A stretch of 64,000 bases of DNA, taken from Mucilaginibacter sp. CSA2-8R (GTDB lineage Bacteria > Bacteroidota > Bacteroidia > Sphingobacteriales > Sphingobacteriaceae). Location: NCBI RefSeq assembly GCF_038806765.1, contig NZ_CP152389.1:806001-870000 (forward strand). The letters run 5' to 3'. Position 1 is the first letter of the stretch; each line of letters starts with the position of its first letter. Below the pieces are notes generated by a model. It saw only the letters and a program-made list of their open reading frames with translations, was not told the origin of the DNA and did not search any database. The position numbers and the translations under genes were made by a program. Positions 1 through 9,238 of this stretch are shown here, one piece after another.

Positions 1-63
1 TTAATAACATCTGCTTAAAAAAGCATAGTAATCAGGATAATATTTTACGTACAAGCCGCTTGG

Positions 64-732
64 TTACCCTAATAATTCCTTCATTAATTTATCAAACTCC
101 TGTCGCATAGCACTTAGATCCTCTTCAAGTTTGGCTACCCGTTGTTCTAATGCGGCAACATTACTGCCAGAGTTTGAAGAGGTATAATTAGTTTCGGTTT
201 CATCATCCTCGGGGATATCCAGCGTTTCGCCCAGTAAATGCATATAACGGGCTTCTTTTTGTCCGCTGCGGCGTGGCAGTAAAGTTAAATAGGGTACATC
301 ACCACTGCTTAGCTTTTCCAGCGTTTGCTGCACGTCGTCCAGGGTTTCAAATTCGTATAATCTGCCCGAGTTGGTGTTTAATTCGCCCGGCGTTTGCGGG
401 CCGCGCAACATCAGTAAGCAGATCAGTGCCACTTCGGCCGGAATCACCGGAAATACAATCGCAAAGTTGTGTTTATACTTCACTGTCCGGCTCGATCCTC
501 CCGTAGCAGTTGATACCAGTCCTTTCTTTTTCAGGCTATCCAGTGCTTTAACCACCGTGTCATCATCATACTGTACTACCGGCCTGCGCGACGATTTTTG
601 GTTGCAGGCAGCTGTCAGGCTGTTAATAGTCATGGGGTAATAGTCGGGCGTGGTGCGGCTCTTTTCCATTAAGGAGCCCAGTACGCGTATTTCTTCGGCC
701 GAAAGTTTGGGCAGGCTTTGTGAGTAATCCAT
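64..732 (-). CDS. yceH: YceH-like DUF480 (UPF0502) protein
   Basis: This 222-residue protein matches the DUF480/UPF0502 family typified by E. coli YceH. The N-terminal LSAEEIRVLGSLMEKSRTTP, the following YYPMTINSLTAACNQK and the later LMLRGPQTPGELN are the family signatures. The family folds as two tandem winged helices (here roughly residues 8-95 and 96-170) and may bind DNA, but its role is not established. After the fold comes an acidic/serine-rich linker and a predicted coiled coil (about 188-222). It is transcribed away from mraZ and is not part of the dcw operon. The start ATG is at 732. Confidence 0.88.
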   Translation of the reverse strand: MDYSQSLPKLSAEEIRVLGSLMEKSRTTPDYYPMTINSLTAACNQKSSRRPVVQYDDDTVVKALDSLKKKGLVSTATGGSSRTVKYKHNFAIVFPVIPAEVALICLLMLRGPQTPGELNTNSGRLYEFETLDDVQQTLEKLSSGDVPYLTLLPRRSGQKEARYMHLLGETLDIPEDDETETNYTSSNSGSNVAALEQRVAKLEEDLSAMRQEFDKLMKELLG

Positions 733-1072
733 GCGCTAATATAAATAGGGTTACCATATTAATGTATACTATATGCTGGTAATTCTGGGTAAACTGGCGG
801 TTATCTGCCGTATTGATAGTATCACTGTATCTAATTATCTCACTCTAAATAAATTAACCGTGCGAAATCTCATTGTTTGCAAGGTAATTCACTATTATTC
901 ATTAAATTTTACTAAAAGTAAATAGAGCTAAGTTGCTAAGCAGTAGCGTGTTTTGATTAAGTGGGAAGAAAGTTTTACACGTGTGGTGTTAATAACTTTT
1001 TAGTGGGAAAAAGTGGAGGAAAGTGGAAATTCTGTGTTACTTTTACATTCGAATTTTAGGATAGCTCTATAC
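733..1072. other. Intergenic region between divergent yceH and mraZ
   Basis: This 340-bp AT-rich gap must hold divergent promoters for yceH (minus) and the dcw cluster (plus). I see no coding capacity. Its main structure is the MraZ-box-like array at 1002-1026, with one more AGTGGG at 960-965. Confidence 0.6.
1002..1026 (+). promoter_or_regulatory. Putative MraZ operator (three 10-bp-phased repeats)
   Basis: AGTGG occurs at 1002, 1012 and 1022, so the three copies are exactly 10 bp apart on one DNA face. MraZ of E. coli and other bacteria binds direct TGGGN repeats separated by 5 nt upstream of its own gene. The spacing and core here match that pattern (TGGGA, TGGAG, TGGAA). The array ends 46 bp before the mraZ start. 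Autoregulation of the whole dcw operon is inferred from the family. Confidence 0.72.
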
Positions 1073-1537
1073 ATGTCCCATTTTTTAGGTGAATTTGATT
1101 GTAAACTGGATGCCAAAGGGCGGATGATGATCCCGACGGGCCTCAAAAAGCAGCTTCCCGAAGCTGAGCGAGAGGGGCTTGTGATCAACCGTGGCTTTGA
1201 AAAGCACCTGGTAATCTATACCCGGAAAGAATGGGATAAGATAGTAGACGATTTGAGTAAGCTTAATCAATACGAAAAAAGGACACGCGAATTTATCCGC
1301 TACTTTACCCGTGGTGCATCAGAGCTATCGCTTGATGCTTCAAACAGGGTGCTGTTGCCTAAGGCTCTTTTAGAGTATGCAGGTATTAGTACAGATGTGG
1401 TGCTCTCGTGTCAATTTAATAAAATAGAGGTTTGGGATCAGGCGGCGTATGATGAGCAGATGGATAGCGCTCCCGAAAACTTTGCCAACCTGGCCGAAGA
1501 GGTAATGGGTGGTTTAGGAAGGAGGGGTGATGGGTAA
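1073..1537 (+). CDS. mraZ: MraZ transcriptional regulator
   Basis: MraZ is the conserved first gene of dcw clusters and encodes an AbrB-like DNA-binding protein that forms rings and regulates its own operon. The 154-residue product starts MSHFLGEFDCKLDAKGR, a hallmark of the family. It carries the two MraZ/SpoVT repeats, the second around SELSLDASNRVLLPKAL. An upstream in-frame start at 1013 would add 20 residues that do not resemble MraZ and would lie across the operator repeats, so the ATG at 1073 is preferred. The end overlaps rsmH by 8 nt, which suggests translational coupling. Confidence 0.95.
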   Translation: MSHFLGEFDCKLDAKGRMMIPTGLKKQLPEAEREGLVINRGFEKHLVIYTRKEWDKIVDDLSKLNQYEKRTREFIRYFTRGASELSLDASNRVLLPKALLEYAGISTDVVLSCQFNKIEVWDQAAYDEQMDSAPENFANLAEEVMGGLGRRGDG

Positions 1538-2432
1538 TTATCATCAGCCTGTAATGTTGCAGGAATGTATCGAAGCGCTTGATATTAAGCCCCATGGTAC
1601 TTATGTAGATGTGACTTTTGGCGGTGGCGGCCATTCGCGCGAAATATTGAAGCATTTGGGTAGCAAGGGCAGGTTAATTGCCTTTGACCAGGATGTGGAT
1701 GCGCAGCAAAATTTAATTAAAGATGATCGTTTTGAGTTTGTTGACCAGAACTTTCGTTATCTCAAAAATTTTTGCCGCTTGCATGGTGCAATCCCGGTAG
1801 ATGGTATACTGGCTGATTTGGGGGTTTCTTCTTATCAGTTTGACCAGGCCGAGCGTGGTTTTTCTATCCGTTTTGATGCAGAACTGGATATGCGCATGAA
1901 TCAGATGTCGGAGCTAAATGCCCGCCAGGTGGTTAACACTTACGGTGAGGCAGATTTGCATCGCATTTTTGGCATTTACGGCGAAATTCAGAATGCTAAA
2001 TCGCTGGCTAAAACTATAGTTACCGGTCGCTTAAACGGCGAGATTGTAACTGTGGCCGATTTAAAAAACACTATTTCGGGTTTAATACCCCGGGGTAAAG
2101 AAAATAAGTACCTGGCGCAGGTTTTTCAGGCGCTGCGTATTGAGGTTAACCAGGAATTGGAAGTTTTAAAAGACTTTCTGTTGCAGTCGGCCGAGGTTTT
2201 AGGTGCCGGCGGCCGGTTGGTGGTGATGTCTTATCACTCGCTGGAAGACCGGTTGGTGAAAAATTTTATTGCCAAAGGGAAATTTAGCGGCGAAGTGGAG
2301 AAGGATTTTTTTGGTAACGATCAAAAGCCGCTGGATGCGGTAAGTCGGGGAGCGGTTACGGCCACTGCCGATGAGATAAAAGAAAATAACAGGGCGCGTA
2401 GTGCAAAATTAAGAATAGCTGTAAAAAAATGA
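1530..2432 (+). CDS. rsmH: 16S rRNA m4C1402 methyltransferase RsmH
   Basis: RsmH (MraW) methylates N4 of C1402 in 16S rRNA using S-adenosylmethionine. The 300-residue product has the N-terminal HQPVMLQECI, the SAM-binding VDVTFGGGGHS near residues 28-38, LGVSSYQFD, and the YHSLEDR motif near residue 234. These are all diagnostic. A GTG lies one codon before the ATG at 1530; the ATG is preferred because a GGAGG sits about 5 nt before it. This is one of the few clear Shine-Dalgarno sites in the cluster. The 3' end overlaps ftsL by 4 nt. Confidence 0.96.
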   Translation: MGNYHQPVMLQECIEALDIKPHGTYVDVTFGGGGHSREILKHLGSKGRLIAFDQDVDAQQNLIKDDRFEFVDQNFRYLKNFCRLHGAIPVDGILADLGVSSYQFDQAERGFSIRFDAELDMRMNQMSELNARQVVNTYGEADLHRIFGIYGEIQNAKSLAKTIVTGRLNGEIVTVADLKNTISGLIPRGKENKYLAQVFQALRIEVNQELEVLKDFLLQSAEVLGAGGRLVVMSYHSLEDRLVKNFIAKGKFSGEVEKDFFGNDQKPLDAVSRGAVTATADEIKENNRARSAKLRIAVKK

Positions 2433-2833
2433 GTAACCGTTTACGTACAGAAATTCAGGAAGAGGAAGTTGAGAAGGAGCTGCTGATAGAGGAGCGTCCG
2501 GTGCCTGATACGCCCGAAAATTTAGTAACTAATTTACTCAGGAGAGGTGTAGTGTCTACCGATGCGGTAACCCGTGCTTTGCCTTTTGTGTTTTATCTGG
2601 CTTTGTTGTGTATGGTGTATATCGCCAACCGTCATCAGGCAGAAAATAACATACGCAATATAGATAAACTGAGTAAAGAAGTAAAAGAGCTAAGTTGGGA
2701 TTATAAAACTACGAAAGCTGATATGGCTTTTAAAAGCACACAAACTGAAGTGGCTAAACGGGTGGATACCCTGGGTATTACCGAACCTATGCAGCCGCCT
2801 CAAAAACTGGTAGATGCGGAGGTGGAGAAATGA
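2429..2833 (+). CDS. ftsL: FtsL-like cell division protein
   Basis: This 134-residue bitopic membrane protein sits between rsmH and ftsI, the standard place of ftsL. It has a charged cytoplasmic N-terminus of about 48 residues, one transmembrane helix (about 50-67, FVFYLALLCMVYIANRH) and a periplasmic coiled coil (ENNIRNIDKLSKEVKELSWD). Sequence conservation of FtsL is low, so the call rests on position, size and topology. FtsL normally joins FtsB and FtsQ to activate FtsW/FtsI. It overlaps both neighbours by 4 nt. Confidence 0.85.
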   Translation: MSNRLRTEIQEEEVEKELLIEERPVPDTPENLVTNLLRRGVVSTDAVTRALPFVFYLALLCMVYIANRHQAENNIRNIDKLSKEVKELSWDYKTTKADMAFKSTQTEVAKRVDTLGITEPMQPPQKLVDAEVEK

Positions 2834-4923
2834 ATATCAGGACTAATATATTATTAAGGGTATACCTGGCATTCGGGCTTATTGTGCTATTGGCGGGTGC
2901 GGTATTTACCAAGCTTTGCTATTTGCAATTTGCGCAAGGTAAAAAGTGGAAGGCTATGGCAGATAGCTTATCTGTAAAGTATTTTAACGTTGACGCTGCC
3001 CGTGGTAATATTTTTGCTGTTGATGGCAGTTTGTTAGCTACTTCGGTGCCTGAGTATGAGCTGCATATGGACATGCTGGCTGGCGGTATTGCTGCCGACA
3101 CTGTTTTTTATGATAAGGTTGACTCGCTGGCTGCAAAAATGTCACAATTTTTTGCCGATCGTTCTGCTCGCGAATATTCGATGATGCTGCGTGAGGCTCG
3201 TCGCGATAGTTCCAGGTATCAGTTAATCCGCCGCAAGGTGTCTTATCAGGATCTAAAAAAAATACGCCAGTTTCCCATTTTTAAATTGGGCAGGTACAAA
3301 GGCGGATTGATTGTAGTACAGCAGAATAAACGCATTTTGCCATTCCGTTCACTGGCTGCCCGTACCATTGGTTACAAAAACGCAAACGTTAAAAATCCGG
3401 TAGGCTTAGAGGGCGCTTATGCCGAATATATTGAGGGGCAAAGTGGCAAGCGTTTAATGCAACGCATTGCCGGTGGTGTTTGGATGCCGGTAAACCAGGA
3501 CGATGAGATTGCACCCAAAGAGGGAGCTGACATTATTTCAACCATTGATGTAAACTTTCAGGATGTAGTGCAAAATGCGCTGCAAAAGCAAATGATTAAA
3601 AGTAACGCCGATCATGGTGCTGCTATTTTGATGGAAGTTAATACCGGTGAAATTCGTGCTGTAGCCAACTACAGCAAAGTTGCACCGGGCGAATACCAGG
3701 AAAAATTTAATTATGCTATTGCTGGCAATCAAGATCCGGGCTCAACGTTTAAAATTGCCTCTTACCTGGCATTGCTTGAGGATAAGCTGGTAGATACCAA
3801 TACCATGGTAGGCACCGGTACGTATCCTATAAAAGGACATACCATTACAGATTCACACGGCAGTATTGGAGTGGTAACCGTAAAAAAGGCATTCGAAACC
3901 TCATCAAATGCTGCCGTTGCTTATTTAGTTGATAAAAATTACCACAACAATCAGTCTAAGTTTACCGACCATCTGTATGAGTGGGGGCTGAATGAAAAAC
4001 TAAACCTTCAGATTCCGGGCGAGGCGCAGCCTGTGGTTAAAAGCCCTAAAAATAAAAGCTGGAATAAAAATATGTCATTGCCGCAAATGGCTTATGGTTA
4101 CGAAATGCAGTTAACGCCGTTAAAAATGCTTTCGTTTTATAACGCCATTGCTAACAACGGTAAATACGTTGCCCCAATTTTTGTACGGGAGATCAGAAGA
4201 TTAGGCAGCCCGGTTGAGCAATTTAAAGCGCGTGTTGTTAACGAGAAAATTTGCTCAGACGTCACTCTGAAAAAAATGCAGGAGATGATGGAAGGTGTAA
4301 TTACTGAGGGTACAGGTAAAAAGATTGTTTATAACCCATTGTACCGTATTGCGGGTAAATCGGGTACAGCGCAGGTTGCCGATGCCAACAAAGGGTACAA
4401 GGCCAGGCGCCAGTACCAGGCATCGTTTGCCGGGTATTTTCCTGCTGATAAGCCTAAATATTCATTGATTGTGGTAGTGAATGATCCTAAAAACGGTTAT
4501 TATGGTGCTGAGGTTGCCGGTCCGGTGTTTAGAGAAATTGCTGATAAGGTTTACTCGAGCGACCTGGAAATGCATCAAAATTTGCCATCGCACTATGTAG
4601 GCAATACGCAATTGCCTCAGGTTAAAACGGGCAATATGAAGGCCTTACAGCAAGTATACCACAAGTTGGGTGTTAAGCCGCTGTTTGCTGCCAATGCACC
4701 GCGCTCTGCCGATACCAGCAATGGTATTGCACCGCAGGAAATTAAGTACAAAAAAGGTACCGTACCATCCGTAACCGGCATGACACTGAGTGATGCTTTA
4801 TACGTGTTGGGTAATGCCGGATATAAAACGACAGTACGCGGTAGTGGTGTGGTAGCAAGTCAGTCGGTAACAGGTGGCAGCATCATTCCGAAGGGGGCCA
4901 AAATAACTTTAGAATTACAATGA
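2830..4923 (+). CDS. ftsI: Septal transpeptidase FtsI (PBP3) with C-terminal PASTA
   Basis: This 697-residue class B penicillin-binding protein crosslinks septal peptidoglycan. It has an N-terminal transmembrane helix (about 8-30) and a dimerisation domain starting near DAARGNIFAVDGSLLATS. The transpeptidase domain has nucleophile S305 in STFK, the SSN motif at 358-360 and KSGTA at 510-514. A PASTA domain (about 640-697) ends the protein, as in SpoVD-like PBPs and other Bacteroidota FtsI. It overlaps ftsL and murE by 4 nt each. All catalytic motifs are intact. Confidence 0.96.
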   Translation: MNIRTNILLRVYLAFGLIVLLAGAVFTKLCYLQFAQGKKWKAMADSLSVKYFNVDAARGNIFAVDGSLLATSVPEYELHMDMLAGGIAADTVFYDKVDSLAAKMSQFFADRSAREYSMMLREARRDSSRYQLIRRKVSYQDLKKIRQFPIFKLGRYKGGLIVVQQNKRILPFRSLAARTIGYKNANVKNPVGLEGAYAEYIEGQSGKRLMQRIAGGVWMPVNQDDEIAPKEGADIISTIDVNFQDVVQNALQKQMIKSNADHGAAILMEVNTGEIRAVANYSKVAPGEYQEKFNYAIAGNQDPGSTFKIASYLALLEDKLVDTNTMVGTGTYPIKGHTITDSHGSIGVVTVKKAFETSSNAAVAYLVDKNYHNNQSKFTDHLYEWGLNEKLNLQIPGEAQPVVKSPKNKSWNKNMSLPQMAYGYEMQLTPLKMLSFYNAIANNGKYVAPIFVREIRRLGSPVEQFKARVVNEKICSDVTLKKMQEMMEGVITEGTGKKIVYNPLYRIAGKSGTAQVADANKGYKARRQYQASFAGYFPADKPKYSLIVVVNDPKNGYYGAEVAGPVFREIADKVYSSDLEMHQNLPSHYVGNTQLPQVKTGNMKALQQVYHKLGVKPLFAANAPRSADTSNGIAPQEIKYKKGTVPSVTGMTLSDALYVLGNAGYKTTVRGSGVVASQSVTGGSIIPKGAKITLELQ

Positions 4924-6380
4924 GATTTTTAAGCGATATACTCGAGGGCCTGGCCTTTACCGAACTTCAGGGCGCTGCCGATGTGGAGATCACTAACGTG
5001 GTGTTCGACTCGCGCAAAGTAGTGCCGGGATCGCTTTTTGTGGCCGTGCGCGGTACTGCTGTTGATGGGCATGATTATATTGAGCAAGCTGTAAAGGATG
5101 GTGCTGTTGTTATTGTTTGCGAAGATTTACCTGGCCACACTGCCGACGAAGCTGATTACTTAATGGTAGCAAACTCAGCTGCTGCATTGGCTATGCTGGC
5201 GTCTAATTTTTACGATAACCCGTCGGCAAAATTAAAGCTGGTTGGGGTAACCGGTACTAACGGTAAAACCACAACGGCTACATTGCTGTATCAACTGTTC
5301 CGAGATTTAGGGTATAAATGTGGTTTGCTATCAACGGTAGAAAATCAAATTAACGGTAAGGTAGTTCCATCAACCCATACCACGCCCGATCCGGTTGCTC
5401 TAAATGCGTTGCTTGACCAAATGTTAGCGTCGGGTTGCGATTACTGCTTTATGGAAGTAAGCTCGCACGCAGTTGCCCAGCACCGGGTTGATGGCTTAAC
5501 GTTTGCCGGTGGCATATTTTCGAACCTGACACATGATCATCTCGATTACCATAAAACCTTCGACGCTTACTTAAAAGCTAAAAAAGGATTTTTTGATATG
5601 CTGCCTAAAAGGGCATTTGCCCTTACTAATGCCGATGACAAAAACGGCAATGTGATGCTGCAAAATACCAAAGCCACTAAAAAAACTTACGGCCTGAAAA
5701 ATATGGCCGATTTTAAGGTTAAAATACTGGAGAATCAGTTTGGCGGCTTACTGCTTAATGTAGATGGCGATGAAGTTTGGTTTAAAATGGTAGGCAGCTT
5801 TAACGCCTACAACTTACTGGCTGTGTATGCAACGGCTGTGTTATTAGGCCAGGAAAAGCATAAAGTGCTAACCAGCCTAAGCAAACTGCAAGGTGCTGAA
5901 GGTCGGTTTGACTATATGATATCGCCAAACAGGATTATAGGCATTGTAGATTATGCCCATACACCGGATGCCGTGCAAAATGTACTTAGTACGGTGCATG
6001 ACATTCGTAAAGGTAACGAAAAAGTGATTACTGTAATTGGCTGCGGCGGCGACCGCGACAAAACCAAGCGCCCGGTGATGGCTAAAACTGCTTGTGACTG
6101 GAGCGACAAGGTAATCCTGACATCTGATAATCCACGTTCGGAAGATCCGGCACAGATCATTCGTGATATGGAAACCGGAGTTGATCCATCGAACCAGCGC
6201 AAAACCATCAGTATTGTTGACCGTCGTGAGGCTATTAAAACCGCAGTGCACCTGGCCCAACCCGGCGACATTATTGTTTTGGCCGGCAAGGGGCACGAAA
6301 AATACCAGGAAATTAATGGCGTAAAAAACCATTTTGACGATAAAGAAGAACTGTTAAACGCATTTAGTTCATTAAGCTAA
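4920..6380 (+). CDS. murE: UDP-MurNAc-tripeptide synthetase MurE (meso-DAP adding)
   Basis: MurE adds the third stem amino acid to UDP-MurNAc-L-Ala-D-Glu using ATP in the cytoplasm. The 486-residue product has the Mur ligase P-loop GVTGTNGKTTT (K116) and the DNPR motif at 403-406. DNPR in this position is the known marker for meso-diaminopimelate specificity, so the wall is inferred to be of the DAP type. Substrate-binding VFDSRKV lies near the N-terminus. It starts 4 nt inside ftsI. Confidence 0.97.
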   Translation: MRFLSDILEGLAFTELQGAADVEITNVVFDSRKVVPGSLFVAVRGTAVDGHDYIEQAVKDGAVVIVCEDLPGHTADEADYLMVANSAAALAMLASNFYDNPSAKLKLVGVTGTNGKTTTATLLYQLFRDLGYKCGLLSTVENQINGKVVPSTHTTPDPVALNALLDQMLASGCDYCFMEVSSHAVAQHRVDGLTFAGGIFSNLTHDHLDYHKTFDAYLKAKKGFFDMLPKRAFALTNADDKNGNVMLQNTKATKKTYGLKNMADFKVKILENQFGGLLLNVDGDEVWFKMVGSFNAYNLLAVYATAVLLGQEKHKVLTSLSKLQGAEGRFDYMISPNRIIGIVDYAHTPDAVQNVLSTVHDIRKGNEKVITVIGCGGDRDKTKRPVMAKTACDWSDKVILTSDNPRSEDPAQIIRDMETGVDPSNQRKTISIVDRREAIKTAVHLAQPGDIIVLAGKGHEKYQEINGVKNHFDDKEELLNAFSSLS

Positions 6381-6404
6381 GTAAACAACCCACTTAAAAA
6401 TATC

Positions 6405-7646
6405 ATGCTCTATTACCTGTTTAGTTATTTGGATCGCAATTACGATATTCCTGGTGCAGGGGTATTTCAGTATTTGACGTTCCGTATGGCTATGGCAGTT
6501 ATCGTGTCACTGGTAGTAACTACAGTTTGGGGGCGCCGGCTAATCGATTATATACGTTTTAAGCAGGTGGGCGAAACTGTACGTAATCTTGGTTTAGAGG
6601 GCCAGATGCAAAAAGCCGGTACACCAACAATGGGTGGTATTATCATCTTATTAGGTATTCTGTTGCCAACGCTGCTGTTTGCCAAGTTAGACAACATCTA
6701 CATTATTTTGATGCTGGTAACCACGGTTTGGTTAGGTGCAATTGGCTTTTTAGATGATTACATTAAAGTATTTAAAAAGAACAAAGAAGGTTTAGCAGGC
6801 AGGTTCAAAATTACTGGTCAGGTAAGCTTAGCGGTAATCATCGGTTGGACCATGTACTTTAACCATGACATTACCATGCGCCAGGAAGTAAAACTTCCGG
6901 TAAAGTATGATGCTCCGGTTAATTATCACTTAAAAAACAAAGTTCCGGTTTACACGCAGGATATTAAGTCTACCAAAACGACCGTGCCGTTTTACAAAAA
7001 CAACGAGTTTGACTATGGTAAGGTACTTAAATTTTTAGGTGCCGGTTCAGAGCGCTATGCTTTGGTGGTTTTCATGTTCTTCGTGATTATGATTATCACC
7101 TTTATTTCTAACGGCGCCAATATTACTGATGGTATTGATGGTCTGGCAACAGGAACGTCGGCGATCATAGGCATTACATTAGCTATATTGGCTTACGTAT
7201 CGGGTAACGTTATTGTAGCCGATTACCTGAATATCATGTATCTGCCTAATTCGGGCGAGCTGGTAATCTTTGCCGGGGCTTTCGTAGGTGCTTGTGTAGG
7301 GTTTTTGTGGTATAACTCTTTCCCGGCACAGGTATTTATGGGCGATACCGGTAGCTTAGCTATTGGTGGCATTATTGCTGTATTTGCCATCCTTATACGC
7401 AAGGAACTGCTGTTGCCATTGCTTTGCGGCATTTTTGTGGTAGAGAATGCTTCGGTAATTATCCAGGTAGGCTGGTTCAAGTTTACCAAAAAACGATTCG
7501 GCGAAGGCCGTCGTGTGTTCCTGATGGCGCCGTTGCATCACCATTATCAAAAGAAAGGATTTCACGAAGCCAAAATTGTAACCCGGTTTTGGATTATCTG
7601 TATCCTGTTGGCCATTATAACGATTATCACTTTGAAATTGAGATAA
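6405..7646 (+). CDS. mraY: Phospho-MurNAc-pentapeptide translocase MraY
   Basis: MraY transfers phospho-MurNAc-pentapeptide to undecaprenyl phosphate, making lipid I at the inner membrane. Diagnostic motifs are GTPTMGG, the LDDYIK aspartates, NITDGIDGL and [14 protein letters not shown]. At 413 residues it is about 50 longer than E. coli MraY. The excess is a hydrophilic segment (about 155-205, rich in K/Y/V) inserted after a transmembrane helix, and as far as I know Bacteroidota MraY proteins share it. It lies 24 nt after murE. Confidence 0.96.
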   Translation: MLYYLFSYLDRNYDIPGAGVFQYLTFRMAMAVIVSLVVTTVWGRRLIDYIRFKQVGETVRNLGLEGQMQKAGTPTMGGIIILLGILLPTLLFAKLDNIYIILMLVTTVWLGAIGFLDDYIKVFKKNKEGLAGRFKITGQVSLAVIIGWTMYFNHDITMRQEVKLPVKYDAPVNYHLKNKVPVYTQDIKSTKTTVPFYKNNEFDYGKVLKFLGAGSERYALVVFMFFVIMIITFISNGANITDGIDGLATGTSAIIGITLAILAYVSGNVIVADYLNIMYLPNSGELVIFAGAFVGACVGFLWYNSFPAQVFMGDTGSLAIGGIIAVFAILIRKELLLPLLCGIFVVENASVIIQVGWFKFTKKRFGEGRRVFLMAPLHHHYQKKGFHEAKIVTRFWIICILLAIITIITLKLR

Positions 7647-7669
7647 CCCCTCAGCCCCTGAAGGGGGAG
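7647..7669 (+). repeat. GC-rich palindromic repeat, copy 1 (after mraY)
   Basis: This 23-nt C/G-rich block begins immediately after the mraY stop codon. Its reverse complement matches the block at 7733-7756 except for one missing G and one substitution. Internally it can form a small hairpin (CCCC-TGAA-GGGG). It is compositionally unlike the surrounding DNA. Confidence 0.8.
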
Positions 7670-7699
7670 TAGAAGAATAAATATTAGAAAAAAAAATTA

Positions 7700-9088
7700 A
7701 TGAACGAAACAAACAACATATCTGCTGCTAAACTCCCCCTTCAGGGGGCTGGGGGGCGTTTGGTTGTGCTTGGTGCGGGCGAAAGCGGTGCCGGTGCAGC
7801 TTACCTGGCTCAACAGCAGGGGTATGATGTGTTTGTTTCTGATTTTGGCATAATTGCCGACAAGTATAAAACTCAGCTACAGGCCTGGGGTATCCGCTTT
7901 GAAGAAAAACAGCACACCGAAGCCGAAATTTTCCAGGCGGTAGAGGTAATCAAAAGTCCGGGTATCCCTGAAAAGGCACCCGTTATTAAAGCATTGCGCA
8001 AACTTAATATTCCTGTGATTTCGGAGATTGAGTTTGCCGGCCGTTACACCAAAGCCAACATTATTGGTATTACAGGCTCTAACGGTAAAACAACCACCAC
8101 CAGCCTTACCTATCATATCCTTAAAAATGCAGGATTGAATGTGGGGTTAGCCGGTAATATTGGTAAAAGCTTTGCTTACCAGGTGGCTACCGAAAACTTT
8201 GACCATTATGTACTGGAGCTAAGTAGCTTCATGCTGGATGATATGTACCAGTTTAGGGTAAACGTTGCCGTGTTGCTTAACATTACGCCCGACCATTTGG
8301 ACCGGTACGACTATAAAATGCAAAACTACGCCGACAGCAAGTTTCGCATTGTGCAGAATCAAACTGCCGCAGATTATTTTATTTACTGTGCCGACGATGC
8401 CGAAACGCAAAAGGGTATGGCGTCACGCAGTTTCGCAGCTCAGTTGCTGCCATTTTCCATCAGCAAAACACTACCGTTGGGAGCCTATCTCGACCATGAA
8501 AAACTAATTATAAATACACCAAACAACCATCTCGAAATGACTATCACCAAATTAGCCTTACAGGGTAAGCACAACATCTACAATTCAATGGCGTCCGGAA
8601 TTGTGTCGAAAGTATTGGAATTGCGGAATGAAAATATCCGTGAGAGCATGGGCGACTTTAAAAGCGTGCCGCACCGTTTGGAGCATGTAGCCGACATTTC
8701 GGGTATCAGGTTTATCAACGACTCTAAAGCAACCAACGTAAACTCTACCTGGTATGCATTAGAGAGTATGCCTGATAGTAAAGTGGTGTTGATTTTAGGT
8801 GGTGTAGATAAGGGCAACGATTATAACGAATTAACTGGCCTGATTAAAAACAAAGTGAAAGCTATTGTATGTCTGGGTACCAGCAACCAACGCATTCATG
8901 AGGCATTTGCTGACGAGGTGAAAACTATCGTTGATACTACATCAGCTAAAGATGCTGTGGCGGCGGCCTACAAACTGGCTGTTAAAGGCGATACTGTGTT
9001 GTTATCACCAGCATGTGCCAGCTTTGATTTATTTAAAAATTACGAAGAGCGCGGCGACCAGTTTAAAGCGGCCGTAATGGAGCTTTAG
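7700..9088 (+). CDS. murD: UDP-MurNAc-L-Ala:D-Glu ligase MurD
   Basis: MurD adds D-glutamate to UDP-MurNAc-L-Ala. The 462-residue product has the N-terminal nucleotide-binding VVLGAGESG, the P-loop GITGSNGKTTTT (about 125-136), HRLEHV and INDSKATN. The family normally begins just before the GAGESG segment. Here about 20 extra residues precede it, and residues 12-20 (LPLQGAGGR) are encoded by a GC-rich palindromic repeat. A TAG lies in frame at 7685 and no other ATG exists, so the start at 7700 is the best choice. Whether the extension matters is unknown. Confidence 0.95.
   Translation: MNETNNISAAKLPLQGAGGRLVVLGAGESGAGAAYLAQQQGYDVFVSDFGIIADKYKTQLQAWGIRFEEKQHTEAEIFQAVEVIKSPGIPEKAPVIKALRKLNIPVISEIEFAGRYTKANIIGITGSNGKTTTTSLTYHILKNAGLNVGLAGNIGKSFAYQVATENFDHYVLELSSFMLDDMYQFRVNVAVLLNITPDHLDRYDYKMQNYADSKFRIVQNQTAADYFIYCADDAETQKGMASRSFAAQLLPFSISKTLPLGAYLDHEKLIINTPNNHLEMTITKLALQGKHNIYNSMASGIVSKVLELRNENIRESMGDFKSVPHRLEHVADISGIRFINDSKATNVNSTWYALESMPDSKVVLILGGVDKGNDYNELTGLIKNKVKAIVCLGTSNQRIHEAFADEVKTIVDTTSAKDAVAAAYKLAVKGDTVLLSPACASFDLFKNYEERGDQFKAAVMEL
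7733..7756 (+). repeat. GC-rich palindromic repeat, copy 2 (inside murD 5' end)
   Basis: This 24-nt block, CTCCCCCTTCAGGGGGCT followed by a G run, lies in frame as codons 12-19 of murD. It is inverted relative to copy 1, with 63 nt between the arms, so the two could form a long stem whose loop carries the murD start codon. Confidence 0.82.
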
Positions 9089-9238
9089 TTACTGTTTGTT
9101 GATTGTGTTCTGGTTGTAGATAGTAAACTATCAAACAACGATACGGGTATACAGGCAGAAGGATAATAGGGGAAAGAAGCGATTGGGCAGATCAAAGCTG
9201 GCTTAATCAAACAATATCAGTGTAATCAGAAATAAGCG
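9089..9238. other. murD-ftsW intergenic spacer
   Basis: This 150-bp spacer is long for the cluster. It holds a short perfect palindrome (GATAGTAAACTATC near 9118) but no convincing promoter or terminator. Confidence 0.4.

Noticed and set aside
1..63. In-frame 20-codon extension after the yceH stop on the minus strand
   Set aside because: Short, no start of its own; likely chance.
733..1072. tRNA or other stable RNA gene in the larger gaps
   Set aside because: I saw no T-loop or acceptor-stem patterns in any intergenic region.
5877..6332. 151-codon minus-strand ORF inside murE
   Set aside because: Fully antisense to a conserved enzyme and without family features; a frame shadow.
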